Below, piece by piece: positions 33,496 through 44,790 of a stretch of 64,000 nt of DNA (positions are counted from its first letter, which is position 1; each line of letters begins with the position of its first letter). Origin of the DNA: Protula sp. h YS-2021 (lineage: Eukaryota > Annelida > Polychaeta > Sabellida > Serpulidae); assembly GCA_949752745.1 (NCBI GenBank), contig OX457025.1, positions 50,642,098-50,706,097 of the forward strand, in the 5' to 3' direction. Under the pieces are notes generated by a model, which was given only the letters and a program-made list of their open reading frames with translations, did no database searches and was not told the DNA's origin. A program made the translations under genes and the position numbers.

Positions 33496-35571
33496 CTAAC
33501 ATTTTAGCTTTAATTTCACTGATTCACCTGGTTGGGTCGTTTTGTTATAATAGTAAACAGCAACGCCGGGAACGAAACGTTTTTCAACTGCTGTTTTCTC
33601 GAGACGTTCTTTATTGCGGTTGCGGGCCTCCTTTAGGTTTTCTTTTGCATCTAGGTGTACCTGGTGTAATTTTTGAAGCATAGTAGGCACGTATTCGTCA
33701 CCTAAATACCGTAATTTGGGTTGTAGGAGGGTATCAATGGGTAGTATTGGGTCTCTTCCATAAAGCATGAAAAATGGGGTAATTCCTGTTGACTCGTGAA
33801 CTGATGTTCTATAAGCCATTAGCATGGCAGGGAGGTAGGCATCCCATTGAGAAGGGTCGTTGTAAACGTACTTGGCTAATACGTCATTCATAAAACGATG
33901 AAAGCGTTCGATCCTTCCATTAGTTTGAGGTTTGTACGGTGAGGTTTTAAAATGTGCTATTTTCATTTTATCTAGGAGGGCCGAAATAATTCCGTTGACG
34001 AATTCAGTGCCTCTATCTGAGAGTATTATGCGGGGGCAAGAGTGCCGCGGTATCACGTCCGATAGAAGTAATGATGCAACCGTCTCTGCAGTTTTATCAC
34101 TCACTGCATACGCCTCTGGCCATGAAGACAGGTGATCGATGATGGTAATTATGTATCGGTTCCCATTGGCTGTTTCTGGGAAGGGTCCACTCGTGTCAAT
34201 GGCTATCCATTCAAATGGATAATCTGGTATTGGCATCTCTTGCATAGATGCATGATCTTTCTTCAAACGTCTAGCTTGGCATAGACCACATTCGCTAACG
34301 TAGGAAACTACATCTCGGTACATATTGGTCCAATAGTACCTTCTTCGTAGCTTGTCATAAGTTTTCGCAACACTAGCATGACCACCTCCAAATGCAGCGT
34401 CATGCATTTGCTGAATCATGCATTTTTGGTATTTCCGAGGAATAACCAGTTGCAGACTCTGGCTATTATCTCTTTTTACAGGAGTTGCCACGTGATATAG
34501 CAAGTTATCACTAAGTACGTAGTCAGGGACTACTTCTTTCTTATTCAAAGCGCTGAGGATAGGCTGAAGAATTTCGTCGTCCTTTTGCGCTTGTACAAAA
34601 TCGACATCTTGTGTGAGTTCTTCTTGTTCCTGTGCACTGTCCATTAGGTCGCTGTCGGGTTCTTCTTCAGCAAATGGTTGCTCTTTCGAGAGCGCACCTG
34701 ACTCTGAGTTGTCTATCGCCCAAATTTCGCTACTTTGGTGTTCTTTCACTATTCGTGATAATACGTCAGCAGGTATGTTAGTTTTACCGCTCTGGTAACG
34801 AATATCACATCCGTATTCACTGAGCATAATAGCCCATCGCTGGATGCGGGCATTTCGCATCTCCGAGGTAAATAGAGATCGTAAGGGTTTGTGATCCAGG
34901 TACACGGTAAACGATGTACCTAGTAGGTAGTGACGTAGCTTATTCACGGCATAGACGATAGCGTAGGCTTCACGTTCGATGGCTGCCCATTTTTGCTGCC
35001 CTGGAGAGAGTTGCTTGGAACTGTACTGAATAACTCTCTCTCCTTCGGGAAAGTCTTGGCTAAGGACTGCTCCAACTGCATACAAGCTCGCATCTGTATA
35101 CAGCCTGTATGGTTTGGCCAAGTCCGGATGCGCTAAGACTGGTGCTTGACAGAGGGCAACCTTAAGTTTCTTGAATGCGTCATCACATTCTTTGGTCCAA
35201 GAGAAGCGTGTATTCTTACGGGTAAGCGACGTGAGGGGGCGAATGAGATCACTGCAACCTTTAATGAAGCGACGATAATATGATACCATGTCCACGAACG
35301 AGCGAACTCCCTTCACCGTTGTAGGTGGTGGAAGGTCCTTGATGACACTGATTTTGTCTGGATCTGGTTCTAAACTAGCTTCTGAAACCACATGACCTAA
35401 GAAGCTCACCTTCTTTATCAGAAAATGGCACTTCGAGGGTTTCAGTCGTAGATTATCCTTGTCGAAGCTTATCGAAAATAATTTGTAAATGCTGCATGTG
35501 CTCCTCAGGGTTTGCTGAGTAAATGATAATATCGTCAAGATATGCGAACGCAAATTTGCTAAGGGCATCAC
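33496..35571 (-). pseudogene. Gypsy pol: RT end, RNase H and integrase
   Basis: A long minus frame. RT thumb: LRLKPSKCHFLIKKVSFLGH and VRSFVDMVSYYRRFIKGC. RNase H: YTDASLYAVGAVLSQ, IEREAYAIVYAVNKLRHYLL and LDHKPLRSL. Integrase: zinc domain HDAAFGGGHA..C..C, core IAIDTSGPFPE (first Asp), LSDRGTEFVNGI (second Asp) and SPYKPQTNGRIERFHR (Glu), then MLMAYRTSVHESTGITPF. All catalytic residues are visible. It is interrupted at its 5' side by a frame change (near 35465) and at its 3' end by TAG. It belongs to Gypsy/Metaviridae. Confidence 0.93.
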
Positions 35572-35756
35572 CCAAAACTTTGTTCATCAGATCTTGGAAA
35601 ACAGGAGGGGCAGCACATAGTCCGAAAGGAAGAACGTTGAACTCAAAACAACCCTTTATGGCAAACAAATGCAGTTTTTTTCCTTATCTTGCTCAGCCAT
35701 TTCTATCTGCCAGTAGCCACTTTTCAAATCTAAACATGAGAACAATCTTGCATTTC
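35453..35756 (-). pseudogene. Gypsy RT palm with YLDD box, frameshifted
   Basis: The frame at 35453-35668 reads FNVLPFGLCAAPPVFQDLMN and FAYLDDIIIYS (catalytic YLDD). Upstream, 35670-35756 encodes FSCLDLKSGYWQIEMAEQDK in another frame. The change lies in an A-run near 35675. A second change lies near 35765, joining it to the RT N-terminal piece. Confidence 0.88.
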
Positions 35757-36170
35757 CTAAACATGACAGAATATCTCCATGTCTGGTAGGGGATACGAGT
35801 TTTTATGCGTGATGTTATTCAGCTTTCTATAGTCGACACACATAGGTTTGAAACCATCCTTCTTTGGTACAATAACGATTGGGCTCACCCAGGGGCTAGT
35901 ACTGGGTCTAATGATATTCGCTGCTAGCATGTCATATAACTGCGTTTCGATTTGATGGCGTTGAGCGAAAGGGGTGCGGTATGGTTTTTGCTTGATTGGG
36001 AAATTTCCTTCAGTGTCGCTCTTCATTTGAACTAGATTCGTTTTACCAAGTTGCATGTCTGTTTCCGCAAAGAGATCACGATTTTCTTCAAGGAAATGTC
36101 TAAATTGTTTCTGTTGTGACTTGGGTAAATGATCTAAATTAACATTTATTGTTGTTGCCCTATTTTTCAC
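35757..36170 (-). pseudogene. Gypsy RT N-terminal part
   Basis: Reads FRHFLEENRDLFAETDMQLG, IKQKPYRTPFAQRHQIETQL, STSPWVSPIVIVPKKDG and FKPMCVDYRKLNNITHKNSY, the conserved start of a Gypsy RT. Its N-terminal side is cut by the tandem-array insertion at 36176. Confidence 0.9.
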
Positions 36171-36175
36171 TTTTT

Positions 36176-37300
36176 AGTCCCCCGCCGGGGGACTATAGTT
36201 TTCGGGTTTGTCTGTCCGTCCGTCTGTCGACACCTTTTTGTTAACACTCTCAAGCCTACATTTTTCCACCGATTGTTAAGACATTATATATATGGGTAGT
36301 ACTGGAACGAACAAGGATCGGTATTGTAAATGAGCCATGTCGGCCCAAGGACATTGGCCCAGCTGAACTTCACAAATTTTCCCAATCCTTACTCAGTCGA
36401 ATGAGTTTGTTAACACACTCAAGCCTACATTTTTCCACCGATTGTTAAGATATTGTGTCTATGGGTAGTACTGGAACGAACAAGGATCGGTATTGTAAAT
36501 GAGCCATGTCGGCCCAAGGACATTGGCCCAGCTGAACTTCACAAATTTCCCAATCCTTACTCAGTCGAATGAGTTTGTTAACACACTCAAGCCTACATTT
36601 TTCCACCGATTGTTAAGATATTGTATCTGTGGGTAGTACTGGAACGAACAAGGATCGGTATTGTAAATGAGCCCTATCGGCCCAAGGACATTGGCCCAAC
36701 TGAACTTCACAAATTTTCCCAATCCTTACTCAGTTGAATGAGTTTGTTAACACACTCAAGCCTACATTTCTGGATCGATTGTTGAAATCTTTTAGATATA
36801 GGAAGTATTAGAACCAACAAAGGTCGGTATTGTAAATGAGCCCTGTCGGCCCAAGGACATTGACCCAGCTGAACTTCACAAATTTTCCCAATCCTCACTC
36901 ATTTGAATGAGTTTGTTAACACACTCAGGCATACATTTCTGGATCGATTGTTGAAATCTTTTAGATATAGGAAGTATTGGAACCAACAAAGGTCGGTATT
37001 GTAAATGAGCACTGTCGGCCCAAGGACATTGGCCCAGCTGAACTTCAGAAATTTTCACAACCCTTAGATACTGGAATGAGTTTATTAACACACTCAAGCC
37101 TACATTTTTTGAAACAATTGGCAAAATGTTATACACATAGGGAGTATGGGTGGTAAGAAGAATTGGTATTGTAAATGAGCCATGTTGGCCCAAGGACATT
37201 GGCCCAGCTCGAATTTTAAAATTCACGAATATGATACGAAGGGTTGTAGTCGAACCTAACAAAATCAAATACTGGGATTGTACGCCTTCGGGGGACTTGT
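36176..37300 (+). mobile_element. Array element E (six 169-bp repeats) inserted in Gypsy pol
   Basis: The left end is the hairpin AGTCCCCCGCCGGGGGACT (36176-36194), followed by TGTCTGTCCGTCCGTCTG. The right end is GCCTTCGGGGGACTTGT. Between them, CACACTCAAGCCTACATTT, CACCGATTGTTAAGATATTG, GGTAGTACTGGAACGAAC and GTCGGCCCAAGGACATTGGC recur with CTCAAGCC at 36248, 36418, 36586, 36755, 36924 and 37093. The first arm reappears inverted at the right end just before CTTGT, the same asymmetry as in elements B and F. It separates the protease and RT of the Gypsy element. Confidence 0.8.
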
Positions 37301-37306
37301 TTAATT

Positions 37307-38143
37307 TTATTCCTCTCTAATGTCTCTATTTTTCCGTAATTGAAAAGGACGGTTTGTATCGTTTTTGATGATCATACTGACATTTTGATCTTGGGTCACA
37401 TCTACAAGAACGTTTGGGGCTAAAAGTCCTGATTGATCTAAAAACAGATTACTGTTATCAAGCGGTGTCAAAAGATATTCTTTCAGTTCCTTTGGTAACA
37501 TACATGAGATCACTGTTGATGCCATTGCTGGTATGTAGGTACTTTGGGCTACTTTAACTAAAGCTACTTCCTCCACTTCTCGTTTGTCCTTGAGCATAAT
37601 GACATTTGAACCGATGTTAATGGTTTTCTTTCGAAAGTCCGACCTAACTCTGTTATCACTTAAAAAGTCACTCCCAAGGATCATTAGCTTTCTCATTTGA
37701 GTGATTACTATAAAACCTTGTGTTATGCATTTGTCACCTAAGCGAAAAGTAAGAGTAGATCTTCCATATGGGCGTGGTTCTTGTCCACTGACACAGGTTA
37801 GCTTGAATGAATTGTCAGGCTTTAATGCAGTCTTGTATTTCTGAGGTAAAGCCTTAAATAATTTTGCTGATGCTAAAGAGACATCAGCACCGGTGTCTAG
37901 TAGGGCATGAACTGACATTTTTCCGAAACGCAGTGGGCACATCTTTACCCACTGTGTTTCTTGGTCTACAGAACTGATAGAAGCGCCCGGTATCGAGTCC
38001 TGCGAAGCGGTACAAGGCGCGACTAGTTTTCCCGTTTCGAGGTATTTCTCCTCGACAAGTCGCTCTTTCTTTTGCGGCAGTTGCTGATGATATGTCCCAC
38101 TTTGGAACAATAAAGGCAAATTGGTTTTCCGTCTGGGGTCCAT
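37307..38143 (-). pseudogene. Gypsy aspartic protease
   Basis: VHALLDTGADVSLASAKLF carries the DTGA active site; MRKLMILGSDFLSDNRVRSD is the conserved ILG.DFL block near the C-terminus. The frame overlaps the gag zinc-knuckle frame by about 120 nt, as expected for a gag-pol frameshift. A stop ends it at 37307, right before the array insertion. Confidence 0.9.
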
Positions 38144-38890
38144 CGCCGGTCCTGGTATTTCATTGTCTTAGACTTCACGTCGGGTTTGTAATTTGATCGC
38201 GGAGTACGTTCGTCCGTTTGTACATCCAGTTTTTCGTCTAGCGTCTTCGAATGAGGCTTGTTGACTTCACTAATGTCCATTGGTTCCTCCACTCGCCGCT
38301 GAAGCCTAAACTGCTTATCTGCTTGCTGCTCGCGCGTTGCAAGTTATCGGGTCTTTGATCAATCGCCTAGCTATTGCGCCGTCTAGGATACCATCTATCA
38401 ATGCTTCTTCTATGAGGGAATTCTGTATGATGGGTTGGCTCCTATCTACATTAGGATAAGCCTCTTCAGATAGACTTAAGATTCTTTCGGTTAGAGCCTG
38501 AATAGACTCACCCTTCTTTTGTTTGACTTTTCGTAGCTTCTGTAAAGCTATGTGCACATCACTTGTGTCCGAATACTGGGTTAAGAAAACATGTCTAAGT
38601 TGGGCCCATGTTATCTGTGGGGTATCGCGCAGGGTTCGGGACAAATGATTAGCGGCTGGTCCTTTTAAAGACTCATAGCATAACGCTTTGATAGAATCAT
38701 CGTCGGCGCCTACTGCTTGGGCTACACGTTCAATGTCGTTCAACCATTCCCTAAACCTACGGCCACCATCGCCATTAAAATCACATACTCTTTCCCAATC
38801 GGCCAGTTCTCAACTCCTTTGCAGCTGGCGGAACGAATGTAAGAGCTGGACAGGGAGGTCAACCTGGGGAGGGAGTCCTGGTTCAGCCAT
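38023..38890 (-). pseudogene. Gypsy gag (capsid core and zinc knuckle)
   Basis: The likely start ATG is at 38888-38890 (MAEPGLPPQVDL). An in-frame TGA follows near 38814, then DWERVCDFNGDG, and the capsid core in the same frame down to 38315 (YESLKGPAANHLSRTLRDTP, FLTQYSDTSDVHIALQKLR, KKGESIQALTERIL). The zinc knuckle CLYCSKVGHIISNC (C-x2-C-x4-H-x4-C) is in another frame at 38023-38292, so there is a frame change near 38300-38315. Gag packages element RNA. This copy is dead. Confidence 0.85.
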
Positions 38891-39221
38891 CTCGGAAGGG
38901 GAGGGGGAGGAGGAAGGAAGGAACTGAACTAAAAAAAAAAAAGAAAAACCTTGATCGTGTGACCACTTACAAGAAGAAAATTCTATTATTTCATACTACT
39001 CAAACTGAGGTAATTTGTGATACTTTTTGCAAAACTTTTTCCAAATTTCTACAGCATTTTCCCAATGATCGGCAGTTATGTAAATTACTTTGTTTGGTGG
39101 ATCGACTAAGCACATACACCCTTTGCCAGTTGCATACTCAACTAATTTCCACACGATCTGTTGTAGATCATCCGCAATACATAATTCTAAAAACCCGAAT
39201 GGTAACTTAATGGTAACTTAA
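38891..39221 (-). other. Gypsy 5' leader region
   Basis: Lies between the gag start and the LTR-like segment. It contains a small direct repeat, TTAATGGTAACTTAA, next to the LTR-like edge. I could not identify a primer-binding site with confidence. Confidence 0.4.
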
Positions 39222-39920
39222 TTGTTTCCTTTGACAATAACAATTATCCTTGTGAGCTGACTGCTCTATTAATTAGCACTTCTTCGCGTTTTCTTTTGCT
39301 ATTGCTTAACAACTTAAGTCCAGGCAGGGTTTCTTAAGTTTTAAGAAATCTCCCTTTTTCGTTCAGCTGATAGTTCTTATCCTGGTCTCCAGTCAATGTG
39401 TGCTTCAGTCGTCTTCAACCACCACTCTCGCAGGCTGTCTGCGAGCGGGGCCTTATATAGGGGAGCATGACGATGTTTCCAATTTTAGTTAAAATTGATC
39501 GGAAAGTTTATGAGTTTGTTTACCATTTCCAGGGCGTTTCATTAATGTCAGCCGAAAAGGTTTATGAGAATTTGTCGTCTGGTTTTAACGGATTTGAGCT
39601 GGGTTTTGTATAATAATTTTGTCTGACCTGTCCAAAATGCTATTAAATTTAATAAGGTCATTACTGTTTATGGCTTTACTTACGTCAATGGCACACATTA
39701 ACTGTCTGACTTATTCAAAGACACATTTCCCATTTCCTAAACGATTATACAGCTATTAGGATGATAAGTATTTACGAGCCTGGTTATGACACACACCCGT
39801 AATCAATTCATCACATGCATATTTATGACTTGACTTGTACCACACACACCCATCATGTGGGCCGCATATGACGCACATGATTTGCATTTAGATATTTCCA
39901 GGAAGTAACAATCAATTAAT
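39222..39920 (-). mobile_element. Gypsy 5' LTR region, approximate
   Basis: Shares TTTGACAATAACAATTATCC, GAGCTGACTGCTCTATTAAT and TAGCACTTCTTCGCG with the left end of the element. Upstream on the minus strand there is a TATA box (CTATATAAGG, 39451-39460) in a GC-richer setting, consistent with an LTR promoter. The outer edge is not defined because the other LTR lacks this part. Confidence 0.5.
39451..39460 (-). promoter_or_regulatory. TATA box of the Gypsy 5' LTR
   Basis: CTATATAAGG on the minus strand, upstream of the gag direction of transcription and about 230 bp before the shared LTR segment ends. Confidence 0.5.
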
Positions 39921-40499
39921 AATTTGAACTACCATTTTACATTGTCACAATGTTTGTTATTTACACTACAGCATAAGTCACTAATTTGGCTGGAAATCAA
40001 TGACAAGTGTTTTTTTATTATTATTATTTTTTTAACCAAAACTCGGTGGTAAAAAGAGAGAAATATTCAATCAATAAAACAACGATATTTGCTGAAGGAA
40101 AAGGGTGAATTTTAGACCGGTCATTGACTAATTGCGAACCTTTTTTACTAATAACGAACCTTTTTGAACACCACTTTGGGTTCAGAGGTTACTTGCACAT
40201 GAACCCGTCTGAACTGCACTAGTTATTTTCACTGCAGTCTTCGAGAGTCTCACGTTGGAATTCAAGGCGTTGAAGTCATGAAAAGAGACCAAAAGTTCAC
40301 AGTCTCATTTTACCACGGACGGACTGACGGAAATAGTCACTGTAGGAAAATTGCGGAAGGTGGCGGTATGATACATCTGTGTCAAATCTTAGTCGAAGCT
40401 CATTAAGACCGGAAAGGTTCTGCTTGGGTGGGTGCCATCGACCCCATGTAGCGTCTAACGCCTCATGGCCAGCAACCTCTCTCGGCGCACACTAGTCAC
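39921..40499. other. Sequence between Gypsy and the second BEL LTR
   Basis: Non-coding. If the LTR at 40500-41819 is the 5' LTR of the BEL element, this is BEL leader DNA. No primer-binding site was confirmed. Confidence 0.35.
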
Positions 40500-41819
40500 T
40501 GCAGCGACGGAGGGCGAAGAACAAATAAAGTCCGACGTGTTGTGCTCTGTATTTATTTTCCCAACATCGCTCCGTGACTGAAATAACAACACAATGCGCA
40601 CTGCATTTCAGCTCCGGCATACAAAATAACATTTAATAAATCTTTAACGCTAAATTCATCATACAAAACCCATTAACACAGCATGTGGCTTCAGCCAAAA
40701 CGCATATTATCAACCAACAAACCATTCAAAAACTGATCACAAAATTTATCTGAAATCATTATTCATTTAAACAAATGACATTAGAGTACCAATTTATGAT
40801 ATATTTATGAAATGCCGTTTTCACATTTATTAGAGAATTATTGATATCAAAAATTAATTTTTGATCTCAAAAATTTATTTTTTGATATCAAGAATTAATT
40901 TTTGATCTAAAAAAATCCATATTTTGAGATCAAGAATTAATCTTTGCTATCTGCAATTGTATTTTATCTCTAAATGTATTCTTGGTGTCAAAAAATAATT
41001 TTTGATATGAATAAATATTTAGAGATATCAAAAAATATTTATTGATATCAAAAATGATTTAATGATATTTAAAAATGATTTTTTGAGATCAAAAATTCAA
41101 TTCTTGAGAGCAAAAATGAAATATTTGAGAGCAAAATATCATTTTTGAGCTCAGTAATTCATTTTCCTTTTATTGATATCAAGAATTTATTTCAGATATC
41201 ATTATTTCAGAATGGAACTATTTTAATTTGTGTTTTGAAATCTGCAAATGATTTTTTGATCTCAAAAATTGATTTTTGATATTAAAATATCAGTCTTTTT
41301 TTTTAAATAAAAAATTCAGAAGCACACATCTGTATATTAATAATGACTGTTCCTTGTATGCAGAATCTTTGTTTAATTTTTTTACTGTACAAAAAGGAAG
41401 CAATTGTTGATATCAAAATTGTGTTGTTATTATTGATCTCAATAATTCAAGTTTTCATCTCCAAAACTTAATTGACGATTCGTTCAATTTTATGTAAATG
41501 TGTATGTCCTTTAAGATTTTTTAAGTTTGTAAATATTATTTTTTGATCTCAAAAATAAATTGTTGCCATCTAAAATTCAGTTATTGGCAGCAAAATATAA
41601 ATTATTGAGATCTACATTTATTTCTTGATTCTTTAATTATATTTTGATATCCAAAATAAGCATTAAATGTTAAAACGGCATTCCATAAATATATACCTAG
41701 TGTGGTGCGCCTAAAGACGGTAACAAAACAAAAAGCTCTAAGCAAAACACGTCCTTTCACTTTGACTGCTGATGATGAAATGGCAGAGCGATACCACAGC
41801 ACGGGATAATGGCAATGCT
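40500..41819 (-). mobile_element. Second BEL LTR, split by a MITE
   Basis: 40500-40807 and 41686-41819 together match the LTR at 21229-21656 with about one difference in twenty (shared GGAGGGCGAAGAACAAATAA, AAGTCCGAC, CTAGTGTGGTGCGCCTAAAG). Orientation is the same. It may be the 5' LTR of the 21-29-kb BEL, with the Gypsy element nested in the leader, or a separate solo LTR. Confidence 0.8.
40808..41685. mobile_element. MITE of about 880 bp built from TTTTTGATATCAAAAA-type palindromes
   Basis: The termini TGAAATGCCGTTTTCACATT and AATGTTAAAACGGCATTCCA are inverted repeats. AT-rich flanks ATATATTTA and TAAATATAT extend the symmetry, so the target duplication cannot be decided. The interior consists of dozens of variants of TTTTTGATATCAAAAATT, TTTTGAGATCAAAAA and similar, each its own small palindrome. 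No coding capacity. The empty site is seen in the other BEL LTR near 21525. Confidence 0.85.
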
Positions 41820-41879
41820 GGGGTATTCCTATCGGTCTGCGGATGGCGTCCGTTAGTTATTTAGTTAGTGGTTTATTTA

Positions 41880-43215
41880 GTAAACTTTGTTTCAAAATGC
41901 ATCTCCTCCTACAATTTGGATCCGATGTCATTTATTTTGGTGTGAGGCATCCCTAAGGGGTCGTGCATACGGCTTGTGCTTTTCTAGCCGATCGCGTGAT
42001 TTGTGAAGTTTTGGAGAATTTAAAAAAAAATTTTTAAATATATCTCCTCCTACATTTTTGACCCGATGTCATTTATTTTTGGTATGAGGCACCCCTAAAG
42101 GGTCGTGCATACGGCTTGTGCTTTTTTAGTCGATCGGACAATTTTTGTATTTTTTGGGGAATTTTTTAAGCAAAAATTTCGAAAATAGTTCAAAATGCAT
42201 CTTCTACAATTTTAATTCGATCTCATTTAGTTTCGGTGTGAGGCATCCCTAAGCGGTTGTGCATACGGCTTGTGCTTTTTTAGTCGATCTTTTGATTTTT
42301 GAATTTTTGGGGAATTTTTGAAGAAAAAAATTTCAAATGTTTCTTCTCCTACATCTTTGATCCAATGTCATTTATTTTTGGTATGAGGCACCCCTAAGGG
42401 GTCTTGCATACGGCTTGTGCTTTTTTAGTCGATCGGACAATTTTTGTATTTTGGGGGAATTTTTTAAGAAAAAATTTCAAAAATAATTCAAAATGCATCT
42501 ACTCCTACAATTTTGATTCGATGTCATTTATTTGTGGTGTGAGGTATCCCCCAAGGGGTCGTGCATAGTCGATCGGGTGATTTTTGAATTTTTGAAAAAA
42601 AGAAAAAATGTTAAAATGTATCTCCTACATTTTTGATCCGATGTCATTTTTTTTTTTTTTTTTTTTTTTTTTGGTATGAAGCACCATAAAGGGTCGTGCA
42701 TACGGCTTGTGCTTTTTAGTCGATCGGACAATTTTTGTATTTTTAGGGAGTTTTTGAAAAAAAAAATTCAAAATGCACTTCCCCCTACAGTTTTGAACCG
42801 TTTTTTTTTTTTTTTTTTGGGGGGGGGGGGGTTGAGGCAACCCTAAGGGGCTGAGCATACGGCTTTCGCTTTTTTAGTCGATCTGACAATTTCTGTATTT
42901 TTAGGGAATTTTTTAAGAAAAACTTCAAAATGCATTTCCTCTAACAGTTTTTATCCGATGTCATTTGTTTTTCGTATGAGGCATCCTTAGGTGGGTCGGG
43001 CATACGGCTTGTGCTTTTCGAGTCGATCAGAGAATTTTTGAAGAAAAAAAAATCAAAATGCATTTCCTCCTACAGTTTTTATCAGATTTCATTTATTTTT
43101 TATATGAGCCGTCTCGAAGGGGTCATGCATACGGCTTGTGCTTTTTGAGTGAATTGGGAAACTTTTGAATTTTTTTCGGAATTTTTGAAAAACAAAATAA
43201 ATGAATCTCCTCCAC
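41880..43215 (+). repeat. Tandem array of about 150-bp repeats, 9 copies
   Basis: CATCTCCTCCTACATTTTTG, ACCCGATGTCATTTATTTTT, GGTATGAGGCACCCCTAA, GGGTCGTGCATACGGCTTGT, GCTTTTTTAGTCGATCGGAC and AATTTTTGTATTTT recur. CTTGTGCTTT lies near 41968, 42115, 42264, 42416, 42708, 42865, 43010 and 43137 (one copy lacks it). T- and G-runs interrupt two copies. Confidence 0.85.
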
Positions 43216-43232
43216 CAGCGCATAAAAAAAGT

Positions 43233-44160
43233 CATATTTAGCAACCGCACATGGACGCAAGTTAAATAAACATTCACAGTAGTCCAAATTAAGCACTGCG
43301 CATCGATGCAAGTTAAAAAAACATGCGCATTGGTCCGAAATGTGAACTGCGCATCGACGGAAGATAAATAAACATGCGAACCGGTCCAAAATAAGCACCG
43401 CGCATCAACGCAAATTAACTAAACGTGCGCACTGGTCCGAAAAAAGAACTACGCATCGACGCAAGTTGAATAGACATGCGCACTGGTCCGAAATGCGAAC
43501 GCGCATCAAGGCAACGTAAAGAAACATGCGCACTGGTCCGAAATGCGAACACCACATCGAGGCAACCCAAAGAAACATGCGCACTGGTCTGAAATGAGAA
43601 CCACGCATCAATTCAAGTTAAATAAACATGGGCAATGGCCGGAAATGCGAACCGCGCATCGACGGAAGTTGAATAAACATGCGATCCAGTTCAAAATAAG
43701 CACCGCGCACTAACGCAAGTTAAATAAACATATGCACACGTCCAGAATAAGCACCGTGCATCAACATAAGTTAAATAAACATGAAACTGGTCCGAAATGC
43801 GAACCGCGCATCAAGGCAACCTAAGGAAACTTGTACACTTGTCCAAAATAAGTACCGCTCATCATCGCAAGTAAAATTATCATGCGCATTGGTCTGGAAT
43901 AAGAACCGCGCATCGACGCAAGTTAAATAAACATACGCACTGATCCGAAATAAGAACCGCAGATCAACACAAGGTAAAAAAAAACATGGGCGCTGGTCCG
44001 AAATGCGAACCGCACATCAATGCAAGTTAAATAAACATGTGCACTGTTCCAAAATGAGAGCCGCGCATCAACGCAAGTTAAATAAACATGCGCACTTGTC
44101 TGAATACGAACCGCGCATCGAGGCAAGTTACATAAATATGCGCACTGGTCCGAAATGCGA
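43233..44160. repeat. 51-bp minisatellite, about 18 copies
   Basis: The same unit as 8263-9010 (AAATAAACATGCGCACTGGT, CCGAAATGCGAACCG, CGCATCAACGCAAGTT) with more divergence. Both strands show period-driven open frames with 17-residue repeats. Not a protein gene. Confidence 0.85.
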
Positions 44161-44493
44161 GCGTTGTTTGAAGGTATCTATATCAGACTATCCAGTCTAC
44201 CAGAGATACAAAAAATCTGTTTCCCATTTTTCTGGGAAAGAAATCTTTGTATGCATTTATCGGTCTATGTTCCGGTAGGGTGCTAAATTAATTATTGAAC
44301 AAGCTCTTTGCCGTCTCATCTTTTGAAGCCCAATTTTTCAGGGAAATTCCATTGCTCGTGCACGCTGGAATTGGTCTTATTGCTTTTCGTAAGCTTGGAC
44401 TTTGTCCTTGGACAAACTTGTTTAGACACGCCAAATCGTCCGAAACGAAAGTAAAATGGGCAGTTGTTTATTTTTCATTTCAAGCAGCAGCGA

Positions 44494-44592
44494 ATCCATT
44501 GTTTTAAAATAATGGACTCGTAACAACAGAGTCCATTATTTAAGATAATGGACTCCCACCAGTCCATTACATTTAAATAATGGACTGTAAGA
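44494..44592. repeat. Clustered inverted repeats of AGTCCATTATTT
   Basis: CCATTGTTTTAAAATAATGG, GTCCATTATTTAAGATAATG-GAC and AGTCCATTACATTTAAATAA-TGGACT lie next to each other, each a hairpin with arms of about 10-11 bp. Confidence 0.7.
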
Positions 44593-44689
44593 ACAAAGGG
44601 ATGACGTCAAAGTTGTAAACTAAAAAATGTTAATCATTTGCGTTGGTTCTATGTCGGTACTATAAACACTTGAGAGTTTTTAACTATCG

Positions 44690-44790
44690 AAGGTTTTAAT
44701 CCTAGAACTTCTAGAAAGATACGACAATGCCATCAAGGCTGTTAAAAAGTGATTTTGTGTTGGGTTCCAAGTCATCTCAAGGTATCTCAA
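44690..44790 (+). pseudogene. I-clade LINE RNase H fragment
   Basis: ATCCTAGAACTTCTAGAAAG, GCCATCAAGGCTG and TTGGGTTCCAAGTCATC match the RNase H region at 15900-15980 (LELL..AIKA..K and WVP). Very short and broken. It could be the distal half of the LINE at 20430-21120. Confidence 0.6.

Larger units (their letters stand above)
41820..44421 (+). mobile_element. Composite array element D (150-bp array + 51-bp minisatellite + unique 3' end)
   Basis: The same three-part order as element A at 7620-9601. The unique 3' part ends GGACTTTGTCCTTGGACAAA-CTTGT, matching element A. It begins exactly where the two BEL LTR copies diverge, so it abuts the LTR. Confidence 0.65.
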
